NCBI GenBank assembly: GCA_027391075.1
Contig: DAHYHI010000010.1
Coordinates: 1-5,676 of the forward strand
DNA length: 5,676 nt
Direction of reading: 5' to 3'
DNA from: JAJZAM01 sp027391075
GTDB taxonomy: Bacteria; Actinomycetota; Acidimicrobiia; Acidimicrobiales; Palsa-688
Below, piece after piece: positions 1-5,477 of the stretch. Positions within the stretch are counted from its first letter, which is position 1, and each line of letters begins with the position of its first letter. A model generated the notes under the pieces. It made no database searches, was not told where the DNA came from, and was given only the letters and a program-made list of their open reading frames with translations. Both the position numbers and the translations under genes were made by a program.

Positions 1-14
1 CTCCCGAAGCACGT

Positions 15-45
15 TTGACTCGCAGTGCGTGTCGTCGGGTAAGGT
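15..45 (+). promoter_or_regulatory. Probable promoter of the tRNA-Pro gene
   Basis: TTGACT at 15-20 matches the -35 consensus in five of six bases. TAAGGT at 40-45 keeps the T, A and final T of a -10 box, at a somewhat long 19-nt spacing. Transcription would begin near 52, leaving a leader of about 8 nt before the tRNA. The -10 match is weak, so the call rests mainly on position and the -35 box. Confidence 0.45.
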
Positions 46-59
46 GCCTATGTAGTTTT

Positions 60-133
60 CGGGCGGTGGCGCAGTTTGGTAGCGCACCAGACTGGGGGTC
101 TGGGGGTCGCGGGTTCAAGTCCCGCCCGCCCGA
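60..133 (+). tRNA. tRNA-Pro, anticodon GGG
   Basis: The full cloverleaf can be folded by eye over 74 nt. The 7-bp acceptor stem CGGGCGG (60-66) pairs with CCGCCCG (126-132), with discriminator A133. The D stem is GCGC/GCGC. The anticodon stem CCAGA/TCTGG encloses loop CTGGGGG, giving anticodon GGG, which reads CCC and CCU proline codons. The T stem GCGGG/CCCGC carries loop TTCAAGT. The C1-G72 end pair and the GCGCAG...TTGGTAGCGCA D-arm are typical of bacterial tRNA-Pro. CCA is not encoded. No variable-arm or loop defect is visible, so it should be functional. A tyrosine integrase relic begins about 150 bases downstream, which suggests the 3' end served as an attachment site. No second copy of the tRNA 3' end is seen in this window. 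Confidence 0.97.
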
Positions 134-176
134 CGCACGCACGCGACACGCAACAGACAGTAATAAAAGGGCAGGT

Positions 177-198
177 CATCGGCATGAAGGGGCCGATG
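177..198 (+). terminator. Hairpin downstream of the tRNA, possible terminator
   Basis: CATCGGC (177-183) and GCCGATG (192-198) form a perfect 7-bp stem around an 8-nt loop, 44 bases after the tRNA. No T-run follows, so this is at best a U-less actinobacterial terminator or an RNA-processing hairpin. The rest of 134-286 shows no gene. Confidence 0.3.
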
Positions 199-286
199 GT
201 CTCACCTCTGGCTTGGACTTTCGCCGATAAACCCACCACGACATCAACAATGGGGTGCGGGAGTTGGGTTGAGGAGCGGGGACCCG

Positions 287-880
287 ATGGCCGGAAGCAT
301 GCGCTAGGTGGCTGGGAAGCCAGGGACGTGGGAGCTACGCTTCCTCGGCCGGGACGTCGAGGGACGGGTGCTACACCACCATGCCCGCTTCAGTGGTTCT
401 CGCCGCCACGCCAAGCTCGAGTTCGCCCGGTTGGTGGCCGAACAGGACGCCAAGCCGGCTCCTGTATTGGACGAGCCGAAGCTCTGGGGGCCCTCCGCCA
501 CGGGGAACGACGCCATCGCGACCTGGCGGGACAACGGGTGGGGACGACCTGTCACCTCGAACAGCCGAGCACTACGAGAGCGTCTGGCGTGTGCACCTCG
601 CCCGCTCGATCGGCCGGCGTAAGATCCCCAGCCTCGAAACCTACGACGTCGAGCGCTTCTACCCGAAAGTTCAAGCGCCAGGGGCTGTCCCAGGTGACTG
701 TGCGCCAGGTCAAGGCTGAGCTGCACCGTTCACGCCGCCTCGCCCACAAGTGGAGCGGGGGGACGCCAACTATCCGGCAGCTGACGCCGACCTGCCGACA
801 TGGCGTCTCGATGTGCGTCCGGCCTGTGCTGGGACGACGTAGACCTTGAAACGGGCGTCTTGCGGATCGACGAGTCGGTG
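287..880 (+). pseudogene. Decayed tyrosine (site-specific) integrase
   Basis: This is the relic of a phage or island integrase, the enzyme that recombines attP with a chromosomal site. ATG at 287 reads six codons, then meets an in-frame TAG (305-307). The frame continues through an AP2-like arm-binding domain (GTWELRFLGRD, then a run ending LARLVAEQD-like; 308-540). A +1 shift near 540 leads into the SAM-like core-binding domain (DLSPRTAEHYESVWRVHLAR, 543-660). Another +1 shift near 660-675 leads to GLSQVTVRQVKAELHRS and AHKWSGG. A further shift near 762 gives ADADLPTW. About 40-50 residues of the early catalytic domain then seem deleted. A last fragment carries box-I-like WDDVDLETGVLRIDES (833-880). 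The HxxR motif and the catalytic Tyr are absent because hemerythrin sequence begins there. Domain order and motifs make the family secure. The exact lesion sites are approximate. Confidence 0.85.
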
Positions 881-882
881 CC

Positions 883-1230
883 GATCTTGCTGACCACAAC
901 CTCGACGAGCACGGTAAAGTGGCCACCACCCTCAACGAAATCGACATGATGTCCGCCGATGATCCGGGCCGGGGCGACCTCGTGGCCCAACTGATCACGC
1001 TGGCGCGCATGCACATCGAGGAAGAGGAATCGCAAATCTTCCCAGCCCTGCGCTCGGCTATGAACCCGGGCGAACTCCAGGATCTCGGCGCTGCCCTCGA
1101 AGCGGCGAAAGCGGGCGCTCCGACCCGACCCCATCCGCACGCTCCCTCAGGTGGGATCGGCGCCAAGGTCGCCAGTGCGGTCTCCGCTCCCTTGGACAAG
1201 GCTCGCGACAAGATGGCCGACCGGCCCTGA
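883..1230 (+). pseudogene. Hemerythrin/HHE cation-binding protein, C-terminal half
   Basis: About 115 codons are open to the TGA at 1228. Visible are the second-half metal-ligand motifs of a hemerythrin-like four-helix bundle: DEHGKV (residues 8-13), then HIEEEES followed by FPALR, where His and Glu would bind the di-iron centre. They are followed by the family's characteristic tail APTRPHPHAP and an Ala/Lys-rich end. Family members are usually about 150-190 residues and begin with a first His/HxxxE half. That half is missing here, and no ATG, GTG or TTG with a ribosome binding site precedes the first motif. GTG at 919 would start inside the bundle. The open frame abuts the last integrase fragment near 880, so a deletion or insertion joined two genes. 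A separately translated short product from 919 cannot be excluded but would lack half the metal site. Confidence 0.75.
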
Positions 1231-2156
1231 AGGCGGTGCTGTGGCGGGGCATCGGCGCCGCTTGCCTCGACGGCGTCGCCGATCCGAGAATCTAGGACCT
1301 GACCAAGCTCACCACCAGCTAGACCCGCTAGAAGCTCAATGTGGACTCTATCATCGGAACGCTCTTGGCGATCAGGATTACGACGTCGTGGCCTCGGCCC
1401 TCCACAGCCCGGTCGGTGTTCTCTGCGGTGTGCAAGGACCGGATCGCCGATGAGAGCAAATCGGATCTGGCTGGGGGTTCCATTGGACCAGCGTCCTGCT
1501 GGACGGCTTCCACGGGCTTGGGATCGAACGCAGTATGCGTAGCGAGAACCCGGGACCGGTGACCGGGCACGACGAATTACCAGACGTCGGGGATCAGGTT
1601 ATTGGTCGCTCGCGTTGGCACCCTAACCGGGGGTGACAGATCAGGCGATAGAGACTGGCAGGCTTTCAGGCTGGAGGGTTCGCCGGGCTGGCGCAAGAGT
1701 CACACAACAGCTGATTTACACGTTCTTCTTGAAGTCGCGCAGTCCAAGCTGACAGCGCTTGAGAGGGTCGGCCTTAATTGCACAAATAGAACAAGGCTGA
1801 GCCGTAGCCACGCGGGTAACCGTGATCATCCACATTCATATGTTATTAGGGCTGTACAGCTATTATTATGAAATATACTACGAACCGATCCGGAGGTTGA
1901 GGAGTTTGCGGCTCTGACCAACCACCGACGCGCTCCGTCCCCCATGACAGGGTCGCCCACTTCCGGCCGACGCCGTGCAGGAAGAGCGTCTCTTTGGCGA
2001 GGAGTACGTGCGAATAGGCGCCTTGTCACCCCGCAGCCGCTAAAGGTTTGAGCAGAGCGGTGCCTGCTCGCCCCTCGGTAGCCCACCAGGCGGGTTGAGT
2101 TGACCGGTGGACCCTCAGCCCTCACAAGCGGAGCCATGACTCCCTGAACACCTCCC
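1231..2156. other. Long stretch with no supportable gene
   Basis: Open frames here are short (under 145 codons), on both strands, and without recognisable motifs or good ribosome binding sites. The best candidates were a minus-strand frame at 1328-1570, a plus-strand frame at 1602-1871 and a minus-strand frame at 1826-2254. The last overlaps the end of the membrane-protein gene and reads as arginine- and serine-rich out-of-frame translation. Between about 1775 and 1885 the DNA turns clearly AT-richer than its surroundings. The region is most easily read as decayed island or host DNA between the hemerythrin relic and the minus-strand gene pair. Confidence 0.6.
1851..1879. promoter_or_regulatory. 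Palindrome and TATACT box in AT-rich patch
   Basis: GCTGTACAGC (1851-1860) is a perfect 10-bp palindrome. It is followed by TATTATTATG and TATACT (1874-1879), a good -10 match. No convincing -35 lies 17 bases upstream and no supportable gene starts downstream, so the regulatory reading is tentative. It may be what is left of an intergenic control region. Confidence 0.2.
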
Positions 2157-2609
2157 TCACGCCTCGTGGGTCCGCTCGTTGGGACGAGGTATCTGTCGGA
2201 GGAAAAGGGGCGCCGTCCAGAAGTCAGAGAAGAAGATGAGGAGCATGGGCACATACCAAACCGTGAAGTGTAGTGGGTTGGGTTGCTGCGGCACGAATAT
2301 GCGCACGGCCAAAGTTAGTGCTGAACCAGCACTAACTAGGTTGAGGCTCGGCGCCAACTTTAGACCACGGAAGTACCGACGGCGCGCTCCGTTGATAAAT
2401 ATCTTCGCATCAGCTAAGGCCAGCAACCCAAATGCGAGAAAAGCTATGATACTCCCACCGAATATCTGTCGATATATGGTGCTGAAAGCAAGCTGTAAAA
2501 GCAGTGCTATGTGGAGACCGCCTATAGAGAAGCCCCTATTTCGCAGGGAGCGATCCATCGGTTCCCCCCGAGGAGTTAGAAAGTTCCACGTAACTACCAA
2601 CTCGGACAT
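2157..2609 (-). CDS. Four-helix membrane protein, unknown function
   Basis: This 150-residue protein has four hydrophobic segments, at about residues 29-47, 52-72, 86-106 and 114-136. A basic loop (ARRRYFRGLK, about 75-84) lies between helices 2 and 3, and a charged tail PRPNERTHEA ends the protein. The positive-inside rule places both termini and the basic loop in the cytoplasm. I do not recognise the family. ATG at 2609 has only a weak ribosome binding site. The internal ATG at 2558 (residue 18) follows a purine-rich GGGGGGAA at useful spacing and may be the real start, giving 133 residues; all four helices remain. The gene lies on the same strand as the secreted cysteine-rich protein, 239 bases downstream of its stop. 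It is AT-richer than the flanking genes, consistent with horizontal origin. Small polytopic proteins beside secreted peptides are often immunity or export partners; that is inference here. Confidence 0.65.
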   Translation of the reverse strand: MSELVVTWNFLTPRGEPMDRSLRNRGFSIGGLHIALLLQLAFSTIYRQIFGGSIIAFLAFGLLALADAKIFINGARRRYFRGLKLAPSLNLVSAGSALTLAVRIFVPQQPNPLHFTVWYVPMLLIFFSDFWTAPLFLRQIPRPNERTHEA

Positions 2610-2641
2610 AGCTCATTAGCGCTCTGATGAATCCAGCGCGA

Positions 2642-2785
2642 CATGTTCGGCTCCATGAACTCACGGATCGGGCCATCGAAACCATCGAGAACTGGATCGA
2701 GCCCTACAGCGATGACATCCATTCTTACGTGTTGGCCAAGAACACAGAACCTACCCTCACCAAATCCCGGCCCACCCGAGCCAGT
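2642..2785 (+). pseudogene. IS630-family transposase C-terminal remnant
   Basis: The reading frame contains HELTDRAI, then IENWIEPYSDD, then SYVLAK and a final ...L.K.R..RA stretch. From memory, IS630-type transposases end with a motif of the form RELTDKAI, a spacer of about a dozen residues, then IEAWIxxxNDDPKPYVW.K.AE.IL.K. Here the order and spacing of Leu-Thr-Asp, Ile-Glu, Trp-Ile, Asp-Asp, Tyr-Val, Lys and Leu fit, if the spacer is deleted. The catalytic Asp/Glu residues would lie upstream and are absent, as are terminal repeats. It occupies the gap between the two minus-strand genes, in antisense orientation. The alternative is chance similarity in non-coding DNA. The match was made by eye and is moderate. 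Confidence 0.45.
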
Positions 2786-2848
2786 ATACCTCAGTTGCCA
2801 TTACGACACAACCACCGGAGGTATCTTCGTCGACGAGTCCTCTATCTA

Positions 2849-3259
2849 TTAGGGAAGGAGCGCCCACACTCCGCCCCCAATGCACGATAGCACTACGTTG
2901 CCAACTGCCACTTCACCTCCGACTGGAGCCCAGACGACGGATAATGCAGCAAAAGCTAATGCGCCCTCGCAACCGTTCTGGAAAGTTCCAAAGTTCGGAT
3001 CGAAACCGTACGTTAAGGCGATGTCCATCGATGTACAGGAGCCGTTATCGCTGTACGGGTAGATACTGACACAGTATTCGCCCGGATTAAAAAACTGCCA
3101 CGTGCCACACGGCTCGCCTATAGGACAAAACAAGTCAGGTTTCACTCTTTGAGATACCGTTGCAGCACTCGCGGCGGAAGTGGAGGTAAAGACTGCTCCC
3201 GAAAGCGTTGCAGCAGCCATCGCGACGCAAACAACTGTAGATACCAAACGTGCACGCAT
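2849..3259 (-). CDS. Secreted six-cysteine protein with Gly-rich hydrophobic tail
   Basis: This 136-residue precursor starts at ATG 3259, preceded by a perfect AAGGAGG (3267-3273) at 7-nt spacing. A TTG one codon upstream is also in frame but less likely. Residues 1-32 form a Sec signal peptide: basic MRAR, a hydrophobic core, then a Ser/Ala/Thr-rich stretch with a probable signal peptidase I site after Ala-Ser-Ala (residue 32). The mature part of about 104 residues has six cysteines, at 45, 51, 63, 75, 97 and 126, enough for three disulfides outside the cell. It begins polar and aromatic (CGTWQFFNPGEYC). It ends in a long apolar stretch (about 99-136) rich in Gly, Ala and Val, with VGGEVAVGN and CIGGGVW. 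I recognise no named family. A small exported bacteriocin-like or envelope-associated protein would fit. It has its own promoter. A membrane protein follows on the same strand after 239 bases. Confidence 0.75.
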   Translation of the reverse strand: MRARLVSTVVCVAMAAATLSGAVFTSTSAASAATVSQRVKPDLFCPIGEPCGTWQFFNPGEYCVSIYPYSDNGSCTSMDIALTYGFDPNFGTFQNGCEGALAFAALSVVWAPVGGEVAVGNVVLSCIGGGVWALLP

Positions 3260-3266
3260 CAAATGC

Positions 3267-3273
3267 CCTCCTT
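3267..3273 (-). promoter_or_regulatory. Consensus ribosome binding site
   Basis: The minus strand reads AAGGAGG, full complementarity to the 16S rRNA tail, with 7 nt to ATG 3259. It fixes the start of the secreted protein and predicts efficient translation. Confidence 0.85.
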
Positions 3274-3279
3274 ATGGTG

Positions 3280-3299
3280 AAGGGCCCTTGCCCGAAGGG
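3280..3299 (-). promoter_or_regulatory. Operator-like inverted repeats at the transcription start
   Basis: AAGGGCCCTT (3280-3289) is a perfect 10-bp palindrome. Its CCCTT half also pairs with AAGGG at 3295-3299 across the loop GCCCG. The cluster runs from the -10 box to the ribosome binding site, where a repressor or a 5' RNA hairpin would control the secreted-protein gene. No regulator gene is visible nearby, so the role is inference. Confidence 0.35.
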
Positions 3300-3324
3300 T
3301 ATCGGAGACGAGACTGTTTGTCAA
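3296..3324 (-). promoter_or_regulatory. Promoter of the secreted-protein gene
   Basis: On the minus strand TTGACA (3319-3324) is a perfect -35 box. It is spaced exactly 17 nt from TACCCT (3296-3301), which keeps the T, A and final T of the -10 consensus. Transcription would start near 3289, giving a leader of about 30 nt to ATG 3259. This is the best sigma-70-type promoter in the window, and it suggests the gene is alive despite the decayed surroundings. Confidence 0.7.
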
Positions 3325-3459
3325 CGACAATGGGATAGATCTTTGACGTCCTTCAGGATGTCAGCGCGAAGGAGGCGAGTACGCGGGGGCCAGGTTGGAC
3401 TTGCCCGGCGTGGAGCCATAACCCCAGCCGCGTAGAGCGTCGCGACTGCAGGGGCATTC

Positions 3460-3474
3460 CACCCCAGCGGGGTG
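3460..3474. other. GC-rich hairpin, possible terminator
   Basis: CACCCC (3460-3465) and GGGGTG (3469-3474) form a 6-bp stem with a 3-nt loop, without a T-run. It sits between the secreted-protein promoter and the ISL3 end. It could insulate the two, but may be coincidental. The remainder of 3325-3506 holds no recognisable gene. Confidence 0.2.
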
Positions 3475-3506
3475 TGAGCGTGTAGCAGGGTCCACCAGTC
3501 GCGGGT

Positions 3507-3557
3507 GGGGGCTCTCATAATCAGCGGGTTCTTACATCGCCTGATCGGAGAGCCCCC
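3507..3557. repeat. Inverted repeat at the ISL3 left end
   Basis: GGGGGCTCTC (3507-3516) is exactly complementary to GAGAGCCCCC (3548-3557). TCAG (3521-3524) and CTGA (3541-3544) extend the pairing inward around the apical loop. GGCTCT at 3510-3515 resembles the start of ISL3-family terminal repeats as I recall them. The outer arm is therefore probably the left terminal repeat, and the inner arm an inverted copy just before the transposase gene. No right-end copy was found in the window. Confidence 0.55.
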
Positions 3558-3572
3558 GTGGAGAGTGACCCT

Positions 3573-4185
3573 ATGCGTATGTGTGAGCTGCTGGTTGGAT
3601 TGCCGGAGGTGAGGGTGCTGGCGGTGGATGATCGCCGGGGTGAGCCGATACGGGTGCACGTGGAGCAGGCCGGGGACCGCCCGGACTGTTTTGGGTTGCG
3701 GGACGCCGGCGAAGGTGAAAGACGGCGACGTGGTGGAACTGGTCGACCTTCCCTACGCCGGGCGACCATCCCGGCTTGTCTGGCATAAGGTCCGCTGGTC
3801 CTGCCCCGATCTTGACTGCGAGATGCGTTCGTGGACGTGGGCCGATCCTCGTATCGCCGGATCGCGTGTGGCGATGACCGACCGGGCGGGGCGCTGGGCG
3901 ACTGAGCAGGTGGGCCGATACGCCCGCGCCGTGAACGAGATCGCCAAGGAGCTGGGATGTGACTGGCATACCGTCAACGATGTGGTGATCGCGTACGGGG
4001 CCGCCCTGGTAGACGACCCCGGCGGCTACGCGGCTGTCGAGGCGCTGGGCCTCGACGAGACGCTGTTCGCTCGCGTTGGGCGCTTTCACCGCCAGCACTG
4101 GTCGACGTCCATCGTCGACGTGTCCGCCGGTCAGCTCCTCGACGTAGTCCCAGGTCGAACCGGCACCGACAAACGGGTCCTCTGA
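3573..4185 (+). pseudogene. ISL3-family transposase, frameshifted N-terminal half
   Basis: This is the relic of a DDE transposase. ATG 3573 begins MRMCELLVGLPEVRVLAVDD, the usual ISL3 opening; GTG 3558 is in frame but less typical. A one-base insertion in the TTTTGGG run (3690-3695) moves the reading to the next frame, where GCGTPAKVKDGDVVELVDLP continues. Zinc-binding pairs are visible as C-x2-C around the frameshift and as CPDLDC. Next comes a helix-turn-helix region (VNEIAKELGCDWHTVND), followed by GLDET, which holds the first catalytic Asp, and STSIVDVSAGQLLDVVPGR. The match ends near 4165 and the frame stops at 4185, leaving about 200 of the usual 400-plus residues. The remaining catalytic Asp and Glu and the right terminal repeat are missing. 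It cannot transpose by itself. Family assignment is firm. Confidence 0.88.
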
Positions 4186-4286
4186 CGTTTCCGGGAGTCG
4201 TTTCAATCGGATTGCGTGGCTTCACCCCCACGGTGCCCCCTCCCTTCGACTGAACGCTTGAACCCTCGGACGGAAGGAGCTAAGCG

Positions 4287-4478
4287 ATGTCGGGGCGGCA
4301 CCGGCGAGGCAGTCCTCGGCGCGCGCGGCCAGGGCTGTCAAGGGGCAAGCGAAGCGCAGAGCGAGAAGATGGAGCGGAGTCCCGCAGCCACCCTTTACGG
4401 CCCGGAGTTGATCCCACCTACCCTGAGGGGGCCGAAGGTGAGGGGGCCGACCCGGAGCCGACTCGATGCACGAGCTGA
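4287..4478 (+). CDS. Possible small basic protein, unknown function
   Basis: This frame of 63 codons begins at ATG 4287. GGAAGGAG (4272-4279) lies 7 nt upstream, a strong ribosome binding site and the main support. The N-terminal half is very basic (MSGRHRRGSPRRARPG, then SRGKRS). The C-terminal half is acidic and Gly/Pro-rich (YPEGAEGEGADPEP), ending at Cys-Thr-Ser. There is no signal peptide and no membrane segment. The opening MSGRHR resembles the start of some actinobacterial exported proteins, but no hydrophobic core follows. Third codon positions are only mildly GC-biased, so it could also be a fortuitous frame or the broken start of a longer gene. It follows the truncated ISL3 element by about 100 bases. 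The frame at 4216-4563 overlaps it and is less likely. Confidence 0.35.
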   Translation: MSGRHRRGSPRRARPGLSRGKRSAEREDGAESRSHPLRPGVDPTYPEGAEGEGADPEPTRCTS

Positions 4479-4512
4479 TCCCGCTCGAGTCATCAACCTA
4501 GGTGGGTCTCCT

Positions 4513-4557
4513 GGGGTTTTCGCAGGTGATCAAACCCCGCGGAATCGATTGATCGCC
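4513..4557. other. Two overlapping, mutually exclusive hairpins
   Basis: GGGGTTT (4513-4519) pairs with AAACCCC (4532-4538). GGTGATCAA (4525-4533) pairs with TTGATCGCC (4549-4557), allowing one G-T pair. The arms overlap at 4532-4533, so only one can form at a time, as in an attenuator or switch. No T-run follows and no open frame directly downstream depends on it. It may alternatively be a terminator of the small gene upstream. The rest of 4479-4705 shows no gene. Confidence 0.25.
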
Positions 4558-4705
4558 TCGTAGCTGCAAGGGCTTTTGGCTGCTCGGGCGGCTACGGAAG
4601 ATGGACCTGCTGTCCTTGGCAGCAACCCGTAGGGACCGGAGCGCCCGGAGGGACGCCTGGGCAACCGGAGCCGGCCATAGGTCGGCGGTCCTCCTCACGC
4701 ACGCA

Positions 4706-4735
4706 GCGCAAGCCAATGCAGCCCAAGCCAACGCA
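4706..4735 (+). repeat. 15-bp tandem repeat, two copies
   Basis: GCGCAAGCCAATGCA (4706-4720) is followed directly by GCCCAAGCCAACGCA (4721-4735), which differs at two positions. A partial third copy, GCCCA, follows. The array lies just upstream of the nuclease-like gene's -10 box, in the place of its -35 region. Confidence 0.6.
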
Positions 4736-4750
4736 GCCCAGCCGCGCCGG

Positions 4751-4764
4751 TAGAATCGCAGTAG
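4751..4764 (+). promoter_or_regulatory. -10 box of a probably leaderless gene
   Basis: TAGAAT (4751-4756) is a five-of-six -10 match. Seven bases later comes GTG 4764, exactly where transcription should begin, with no Shine-Dalgarno sequence between. This geometry is typical of leaderless genes in actinobacteria. No good -35 is seen, only the 15-bp repeats. Confidence 0.6.
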
Positions 4765-5477
4765 TGGACACTCTCGACATGATCCGCCAGCTCGAGGCCG
4801 ACCCTGGACTGCGCGCGCAGTTGCGGGTGCTGCTGCTCACCGAGGAGGTCCTGCAGCTTCCCCAGCTAGTTGCGGAGAACAGCCGCGACATCCGTGAGCT
4901 CAGGATGGTTGCGGAGGCGCTGCTGGGTCGCGTGGGTTCGCTGGAGCAGGGCCAGGAGGCGCTGCTGGGTCGCATGGGTTCGCTGGAGCGGGGCCAGGAG
5001 GCGCTGCTGGGTCGCATGGGTTCACTGGAGCAGGGCCAGGAGAGGCTCGAGGGCAGCTTCCAGTCGCTGCGCACAGAGGTGGGCCGCCTGTCGGCTGTCG
5101 TAGGTGGGACGGTCGAGGAGGACGCTTCGTCTGTAGTGACGACAGTCCTGGAGCGTAAAGGTTGGACGCCACACGGCCTGCCCCAACCGTTGGAGGTAAA
5201 CGGCGAGATCGACGTGTTCGTCCGGGCGACGGACGCCGAGGGAACAGAAGTTGGCGTCCTCGTCGAGGCCAAGACCCGCCTCCGTCCGGCGGACGTCCGG
5301 CGCTTCGCGGGGGCGCTCGATCGTCTCCTTGACGAGGCCGGCATTGGCGGGCGCTACGTGGCCTTTGCATACGGTTTGCGGGTCTACACAGGGGCTGAAC
5401 AGGCCGCGACCGAGCTCGGGATCGGACTTCTTTGTCCTGACGGTGAACGCGTGCCCGGAACTCTGCGGAGCAGGTGA
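4764..5477 (+). CDS. Coiled-coil protein with PD-(D/E)XK nuclease-like domain
   Basis: This is a 237-residue protein from GTG 4764, chosen because a -10 box ends 7 nt upstream. ATG 4716 in the same frame would precede that promoter and lacks a ribosome binding site. Residues 1-50 form a helical module (LEADPGLRAQLRVLLLTEE). Residues 51-110 are a coiled coil with three near-identical 14-residue repeats (LLGRxGSLEQGQEA), two heptads each. Residues 115-230 look like a PD-(D/E)XK fold: helix Glu near 118, GEID with Asp150, then strand VGVLVEAK with Glu168 and Lys170, then a helix and a GLRVYTGAE...LGIGLL end. The core catalytic residues are present, so nuclease activity is possible, though proteins of this design (DUF3782-like, from memory) have no settled role. 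There is no signal peptide or membrane helix, so it should be cytoplasmic. It overlaps the next gene by 4 bases and is probably co-transcribed with it. Confidence 0.85.
   Translation: MDTLDMIRQLEADPGLRAQLRVLLLTEEVLQLPQLVAENSRDIRELRMVAEALLGRVGSLEQGQEALLGRMGSLERGQEALLGRMGSLEQGQERLEGSFQSLRTEVGRLSAVVGGTVEEDASSVVTTVLERKGWTPHGLPQPLEVNGEIDVFVRATDAEGTEVGVLVEAKTRLRPADVRRFAGALDRLLDEAGIGGRYVAFAYGLRVYTGAEQAATELGIGLLCPDGERVPGTLRSR
4917..5042 (+). repeat. Three 42-bp tandem repeats within the coiled coil
   Basis: Units at 4917-4958, 4959-5000 and 5001-5042 each begin GCGCTGCTGGGTCGC and end CAGGAG, with only a few differences between copies. Each encodes 14 residues, so gain or loss of a unit lengthens or shortens the coiled coil by two heptads without breaking the frame. 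Confidence 0.92.

Noticed and set aside
114..133. Direct repeat of the tRNA 3' end as a second attachment site
   Set aside because: I scanned for the T-arm and acceptor sequence elsewhere in the window and saw no second copy.
76..849. Long plus-strand open frame
   Set aside because: It runs through the tRNA and only its last part (about 661-760) matches integrase. It is an accident of frameshifts, not one gene.
552..1211. 219-codon minus-strand open frame
   Set aside because: It is antisense to the integrase and hemerythrin relics and shows low-complexity Arg/Ser/Ala composition, with no motifs.
1328..1570. 80-codon minus-strand frame
   Set aside because: It has a few protein-like stretches (GHDVVILIAKSVPM), but no motif, ribosome binding site or neighbour to support it. 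It may be a relic, not a gene.
1826..2254. 142-codon minus-strand frame downstream of the membrane protein
   Set aside because: It overlaps the membrane-protein gene, has a mis-spaced ribosome binding site and shows no recognisable domain.
3321..3659. 112-codon minus-strand frame upstream of the secreted protein
   Set aside because: It crosses the ISL3 terminal hairpin and transposase start and ends in the -35 box of the secreted-protein promoter. No family match.
3571..4206. 211-codon minus-strand open frame
   Set aside because: Shadow of the ISL3 transposase, which has clear family motifs on the other strand.
4917..5042. CRISPR-like array
   Set aside because: The units are contiguous with no unique spacers and lie inside a coding sequence in frame.
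4592..5344. 250-codon minus-strand frame with Ser/Pro repeats
   Set aside because: Its repeats (SEPMRPSSASWP) are the antisense reading of the 42-bp units in the nuclease-like gene. High GC keeps the frame open.
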